9,764 nucleotides of DNA. Origin: Candidatus Latescibacterota bacterium (lineage in GTDB: Bacteria; Latescibacterota; UBA2968; GCA-2709665). The number at the start of each line of letters is the position of its first letter. The first letter of the stretch is position 1. The notes under the pieces were generated by a model. That model was not told where the DNA came from. It did not search any database and saw nothing but the letters and a program-made list of their open reading frames with translations. A program made the position numbers and the translations under genes. The stretch is taken from the NCBI GenBank assembly GCA_030746455.1, contig JASLMQ010000708.1, positions 1-9,764 on the forward strand, read 5' to 3'. Below, piece after piece: positions 7,117 to 9,764 of the stretch.

Positions 7117-8583
7117 CTACGCCAATCCTCCCAGCGTCCCTCTCGGCGCGGCGGCTCGGGGTCCATCCAGATCGATGGACATCGGATCCCGCGTGTGCCC
7201 CAGCCAGGGGACGAGCTCCTCCTCTAGCAGCGTGCGGACCGTGTCTGGCTCACGGTCAGCGATATTCGTCATCTGGAAGGGGTCGGCCTCGTTGTCGAAC
7301 AGGAGGACCTGATCCGTTGGCCTGCCCGGGGCCTTGTTGACCACCATCGTGTGCCTGTGCGTACGCACGCCCCTGTCACCATACTCCAGCCGAAGCGGGT
7401 GCGGGTAGACGTAGAGCTGAGACGAAGGACGCGCGCCGTTTCCCGTCAGCACGGCGTCCGCGCGGCTGGTACCCTCCAGACACTCGCGAATCCCATCTCT
7501 GAGCCCCATGAGATCCAGAAGCGTCGGGTAGATGTCGGGAACGGACATCAGCAGGTCGTCGGAGCGCGGCTCGATACTGCCCGGCCAGCGGAGCAGGAAG
7601 GGGATACGGACCGACTCCTCGTGGCAGTTGCTCTTCGACTGGAAGTCGTGGGTGCCCAGGCAGTCCCCGTGGTCGGAGGTGAAGAGCACGATCGTGTCGT
7701 CCTGCAGCGACTCATCCTCCAGCGCAGATAGGATCCGCCCTAATTGTTCGTCGACGCCGCTGACCATGGCGTAGTAGTTCAGAATATGCTCTCGGTAGTA
7801 ATCCCCCCAGCGGCTTCCCTTCCTGGGTATGCTGGGCTTTGAGCAGATCCCCTCGATGTCCACACCTTCGTAGAGCTCCCGGTACCGGTCCGGCACCAGA
7901 TGGTAGGGCATGTGGGGTGGATTCGGCGCCACGACGAGAGCAAAGGGACGGTCCGGATCCCGATACGTACCCTCCTCGTTCCGGATGTACTTCACCGCCA
8001 GATCCGCCTCGTGTTCGGGCCCCCATTGGTCGACGTATCGGAACTCCTCTCTGCCCGCATTCGTGCTCCAGTACATCGGCCGCGTGTGCCGGTCGTAGGT
8101 GCCGTAGGAGTACCAGAAATCGAACCCATGACGCCGGTCCGGCGGACACCACTCGTTCCACGCAAGCGGCACTTGCCTGTTCAGCTTCCGGTCGAAGTAG
8201 GTCCTGTTGTTGTTCGCACAATCGATGTAGGGCTCGTGCGGCAGGTCCAGGTGCCACTTCCCGATATAGCCCAGGCTGTAGCCCGCCTCCTTTAGCACGT
8301 CCGACCAGCAGACATCTGACCCCTGCAGTTCGCAGTTCTGCTCCGCTCGACCGTACTTCGTGTTGCAGTTCCCAACGACCTTGTTCGACAACGGATACTT
8401 CCCCGTCATCAGCATGGCGCGGAACGGGCTGCACACGGGCATGTTGCTGATCGCCTGAGGCAGCACGAGGCTTTCCTCGGCGAACCGGTCCAGGTGCGGC
8501 GTCTGCACCGGCTCCTCACCGAGGAACCCCATCGCCTGGCCCCGCATCTGATCGGGAAAGACGACTATAAGGTTCGGTTTCAT
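7117..8583 (-). CDS. Type I (formylglycine-dependent) sulfatase
   Basis: A full-length 488-residue sulfatase of the alkaline phosphatase superfamily, which cleaves sulfate esters, often from sugars. Metal ligands are expected at D11-Q12 (VVFPDQMRG) and D304-H305 (LFTSDHGD). The active-site signature CSPFRAMLMTG starts at C51, which would be converted to formylglycine by FGE or an anaerobic maturase; neither is in the window. Other family landmarks are GKWHLD (K109, H111), NPPH (H224) and K316 ahead of EESVRIPFL. Gln replaces the second Asp of the usual DD pair, as in many family members. The N-terminus goes straight into the first beta-strand with no signal peptide, so it is predicted cytoplasmic. 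ATG 8583 matches the family start but has only a weak ribosome binding site. It follows the GH4 gene on the same strand after a 257-bp repeat-bearing gap, so co-transcription is uncertain. The sulfatase subfamily and substrate are not determined. Confidence 0.93.
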   Translation of the reverse strand: MKPNLIVVFPDQMRGQAMGFLGEEPVQTPHLDRFAEESLVLPQAISNMPVCSPFRAMLMTGKYPLSNKVVGNCNTKYGRAEQNCELQGSDVCWSDVLKEAGYSLGYIGKWHLDLPHEPYIDCANNNRTYFDRKLNRQVPLAWNEWCPPDRRHGFDFWYSYGTYDRHTRPMYWSTNAGREEFRYVDQWGPEHEADLAVKYIRNEEGTYRDPDRPFALVVAPNPPHMPYHLVPDRYRELYEGVDIEGICSKPSIPRKGSRWGDYYREHILNYYAMVSGVDEQLGRILSALEDESLQDDTIVLFTSDHGDCLGTHDFQSKSNCHEESVRIPFLLRWPGSIEPRSDDLLMSVPDIYPTLLDLMGLRDGIRECLEGTSRADAVLTGNGARPSSQLYVYPHPLRLEYGDRGVRTHRHTMVVNKAPGRPTDQVLLFDNEADPFQMTNIADREPDTVRTLLEEELVPWLGHTRDPMSIDLDGPRAAAPRGTLGGLA

Positions 8584-8592
8584 AGGCCTATG
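8581..8592. repeat. 12-bp perfect palindrome over the sulfatase start codon
   Basis: CATAGGCCTATG is its own reverse complement and includes the sulfatase ATG (8581-8583). Such a site could bind a dimeric regulator, but a single 12-bp palindrome may also be chance. Confidence 0.4.
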
Positions 8593-8597
8593 TGGGA

Positions 8598-8811
8598 GTG
8601 TAGATCTTGTTGGACGGATCCTGAATGCTGGCTGGAAGGCAGTCGAAGCGATCAGCCATCAGCATTCAGCAGAACCAGCGCGTAGCGCACAATGGCGCGC
8701 CAACGTGGTGACTGCCTTCGGGCGCATCCGTTGACTTGGTGCAGCTGACAGCTGAGGGCTGAAAGCTGCCACTAAGCTCAACCCCATAGGGCCCGTCCCC
8801 AGAATCTACAC
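8598..8811. repeat. MITE-like foldback element with imperfect terminal inverted repeats
   Basis: The gap between the GH4 and sulfatase genes holds no credible gene. Its ends are inverted copies of one another: 8598-8622 and the complement of 8788-8811 agree at about 18 of 25 aligned positions with one gap, starting with a perfect eight bases (GTGTAGAT and ATCTACAC). Further in, 8652-8672 and the complement of 8742-8762 agree at 17 of 21. The whole therefore folds back as two arms of about 70-75 bases around a 69-base centre that contains the perfect palindrome TGGCGCGCCA (8693-8702). No transposase and no clear target-site duplication are seen. A non-autonomous mobile element or a dispersed intergenic repeat is the likely nature; a structured RNA is an alternative. 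Confidence 0.55.
8652..8762. repeat. Inverted pair of GCTGA heptamer repeats
   Basis: On the plus strand, 8742-8769 reads as four units of NNGCTGA: CAGCTGA, CAGCTGA, GGGCTGA and a degenerate AAGCTGC. On the minus strand, 8652-8672 reads as three such units: CTGCTGA, ATGCTGA and TGGCTGA. The two arrays face each other and form the inner stem of the foldback element. Confidence 0.65.
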
Positions 8812-8840
8812 ACATTCCTACCTGGGTCTCCGACTGGGGT

Positions 8841-9764
8841 TCAGAACTGCGGTAGCCATCGCCTGGTCGCAGCAATCAACGCCTTCAGCAGCGGCCGGGC
8901 GAGATCCGCGTTCGTCAGCAGGGGATCCGTCGAAAGCGCGGCGAGGGCCTTCTCGAAGCTCCCATCGACGGCCGCGTCCACGGTCAGCTCCTCGCGTAGG
9001 CAATGGGGCCGCACAACGGCCTCGAGCGCTTCCGGCATCGGGCTCACGAAGGGATGGAATCCGGCCGCATCCAGCACGCCCCGGGTCTCCACGATGGCCC
9101 CCTCCGGCAGCTGGGGTATCTGCCCGATGTTGGGCGCGTTGAGGTTGTCCTCCTTGGGCCGCCCGCCGTAGAGGGCCTCGATCCATCCCGCGATGTCGTC
9201 TCCGCTGTCGAGTAGCCGCACCTCGTCCTCGCCGCTGAGGAGACGCTCGATCCGGGTCCTACCCTCGGAGGCACGCTTCTCACGATCCGCGATGGTGGTC
9301 CGGACCAGACCGTGCTTCTCCACATGGTCCAGTCCATTCAGGAAGCCCGGGAAGAACTCGACGATGTGTCGGTCTCCGATGGCGGGCAGCATACCGAGCT
9401 GCCGCCCCAACAGGAAACCGCATCGGTAGCTGAACAGCTCGCCGAAGGTCGGATCGGCCTCGGCCTCGGCCGCCGGCAGCGAGAGCCAGTCGTCCAGGCC
9501 CTTCTCGGCCAGCAGAGCCTCTGCGGGCTGGCCGTCGACCGCGAGCGCCCTGAACCAGGCGCAGTGATCGATGCCGGTGTTGGAGTAGGCCCAGGATTTT
9601 CCCCCCAGGAACTCGGCGTAATGCCTGGCCGCCCCTCCCACGCTGTGGCAGACGCCCAGCGCCCGGATCGTCGTCTCCCTCAGCACGGAGCGGGTGATCG
9701 CGGAGAGAGGGTTGGAGCAGTTGAGCATCCAGGCGTCCGGGCAATGGGACTCCATCGCCCGGGC
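8841..9764 (-). CDS. Glycoside hydrolase family 4 (alpha-glucosidase/alpha-galactosidase type), N-terminus cut by window edge
   Basis: The frame runs in from the right edge (308 codons here) to TGA at 8841. GH4 proteins are about 430-480 residues, so the N-terminal NAD-binding Rossmann region is outside. GH4 enzymes hydrolyse glycosides by an NAD- and Mn-dependent redox elimination in the cytoplasm. Counting from the first visible Met (9753-9755), LNCSNPLSAITR at 11-22 is the family Asn-Pro motif. C36 in GVCHS and H64 in GIDH are 28 residues apart, matching the Cys and His metal ligands of the family. NLNAPNIGQIPQLPEGAIVE near residues 200-219 resembles the C-terminal segment of AglA/MelA-like members. 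That Met is internal: upstream codons are in frame, without stop, up to the edge. Whether the substrate is a gluco-, galacto- or galacturono-side cannot be told. The sulfatase follows 257 bp downstream on the same strand. Confidence 0.92.
   Translation of the reverse strand, partial: ARAMESHCPDAWMLNCSNPLSAITRSVLRETTIRALGVCHSVGGAARHYAEFLGGKSWAYSNTGIDHCAWFRALAVDGQPAEALLAEKGLDDWLSLPAAEAEADPTFGELFSYRCGFLLGRQLGMLPAIGDRHIVEFFPGFLNGLDHVEKHGLVRTTIADREKRASEGRTRIERLLSGEDEVRLLDSGDDIAGWIEALYGGRPKEDNLNAPNIGQIPQLPEGAIVETRGVLDAAGFHPFVSPMPEALEAVVRPHCLREELTVDAAVDGSFEKALAALSTDPLLTNADLARPLLKALIAATRRWLPQF

Noticed and set aside
8494..8685. Small plus-strand open frame of 63 codons entering the intergenic repeat
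   Set aside because: Its first half is antisense to the sulfatase N-terminus and the rest reads through repeat sequence; there is no ribosome binding site or protein feature to support it.
8640..8770. CRISPR array
   Set aside because: The repeated units are 7 bases long, contiguous and inverted between arms, with no 25-40 base repeats, no spacers and no cas genes.
8770..8840. Intrinsic terminator after the GH4 gene
   Set aside because: The sequence just after the GH4 stop has no strong stem followed by a T run on the minus strand. Only the foldback element further on offers structure.

Overview
The window is GC-rich (roughly 60% or more by eye), densely coded bacterial DNA. Its gene set points to a glycan-degrading environmental bacterium: two different glycoside hydrolases, a type I sulfatase, a CBM9-like carbohydrate-binding protein and a giant FG-GAP/VCBS-repeat protein. 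This mixture is typical of Planctomycetota, Latescibacterota, Poribacteria, Armatimonadota and similar, often uncultured, groups. The sequence alone does not decide between them, and no ribosomal or other phylogenetic marker is present.

Layout, left to right. (1) Positions 1-2166, minus strand: a GH95-family glycoside hydrolase whose last few residues lie beyond the left edge. (2) Positions 2207-5028, minus strand: a 2.8-kb FG-GAP repeat gene, 40 bp upstream of the GH95 gene and probably in the same transcript. It is broken twice, by a one-base loss in a G tract at 4258-4261 and by an in-frame TAG at 2603-2605. (3) Positions 5029-5267: a divergent promoter region with recognisable sigma-70-like boxes on both strands. 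(4) Positions 5268-7098, plus strand: a tandem-domain GNAT acetyltransferase overlapping a CBM9-like protein gene. (5) Positions 7117-8583, minus strand: a cysteine-type sulfatase, converging on the CBM9-like gene with only 18 bp between. (6) Positions 8584-8840: a non-coding gap almost filled by a 214-bp foldback element with imperfect terminal inverted repeats and inner GCTGA heptamer repeats. (7) Positions 8841-9764, minus strand: the C-terminal two-thirds of a GH4 (NAD/Mn-dependent) glycosidase whose N-terminus lies beyond the right edge.

The genes read as an accessory glycan-utilisation neighbourhood. The sulfatase would desulfate a sugar, GH4 and GH95 would release terminal sugars, and the CBM9-like protein would bind carbohydrate. 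None of the three enzymes whose N-terminus is visible (GH95, sulfatase, acetyltransferase) has a signal peptide, and GH4 enzymes are cytoplasmic. The pathway is therefore probably intracellular and acts on imported oligosaccharides. No transporter, SusC/D pair or regulator lies in the window, so the substrate cannot be named.

No clearly new multi-gene system was found. The most noteworthy items are the foldback element, the doubly broken FG-GAP gene, the unusual catalytic residues of the GH95 protein and the two in-frame starts of the CBM9-like gene.
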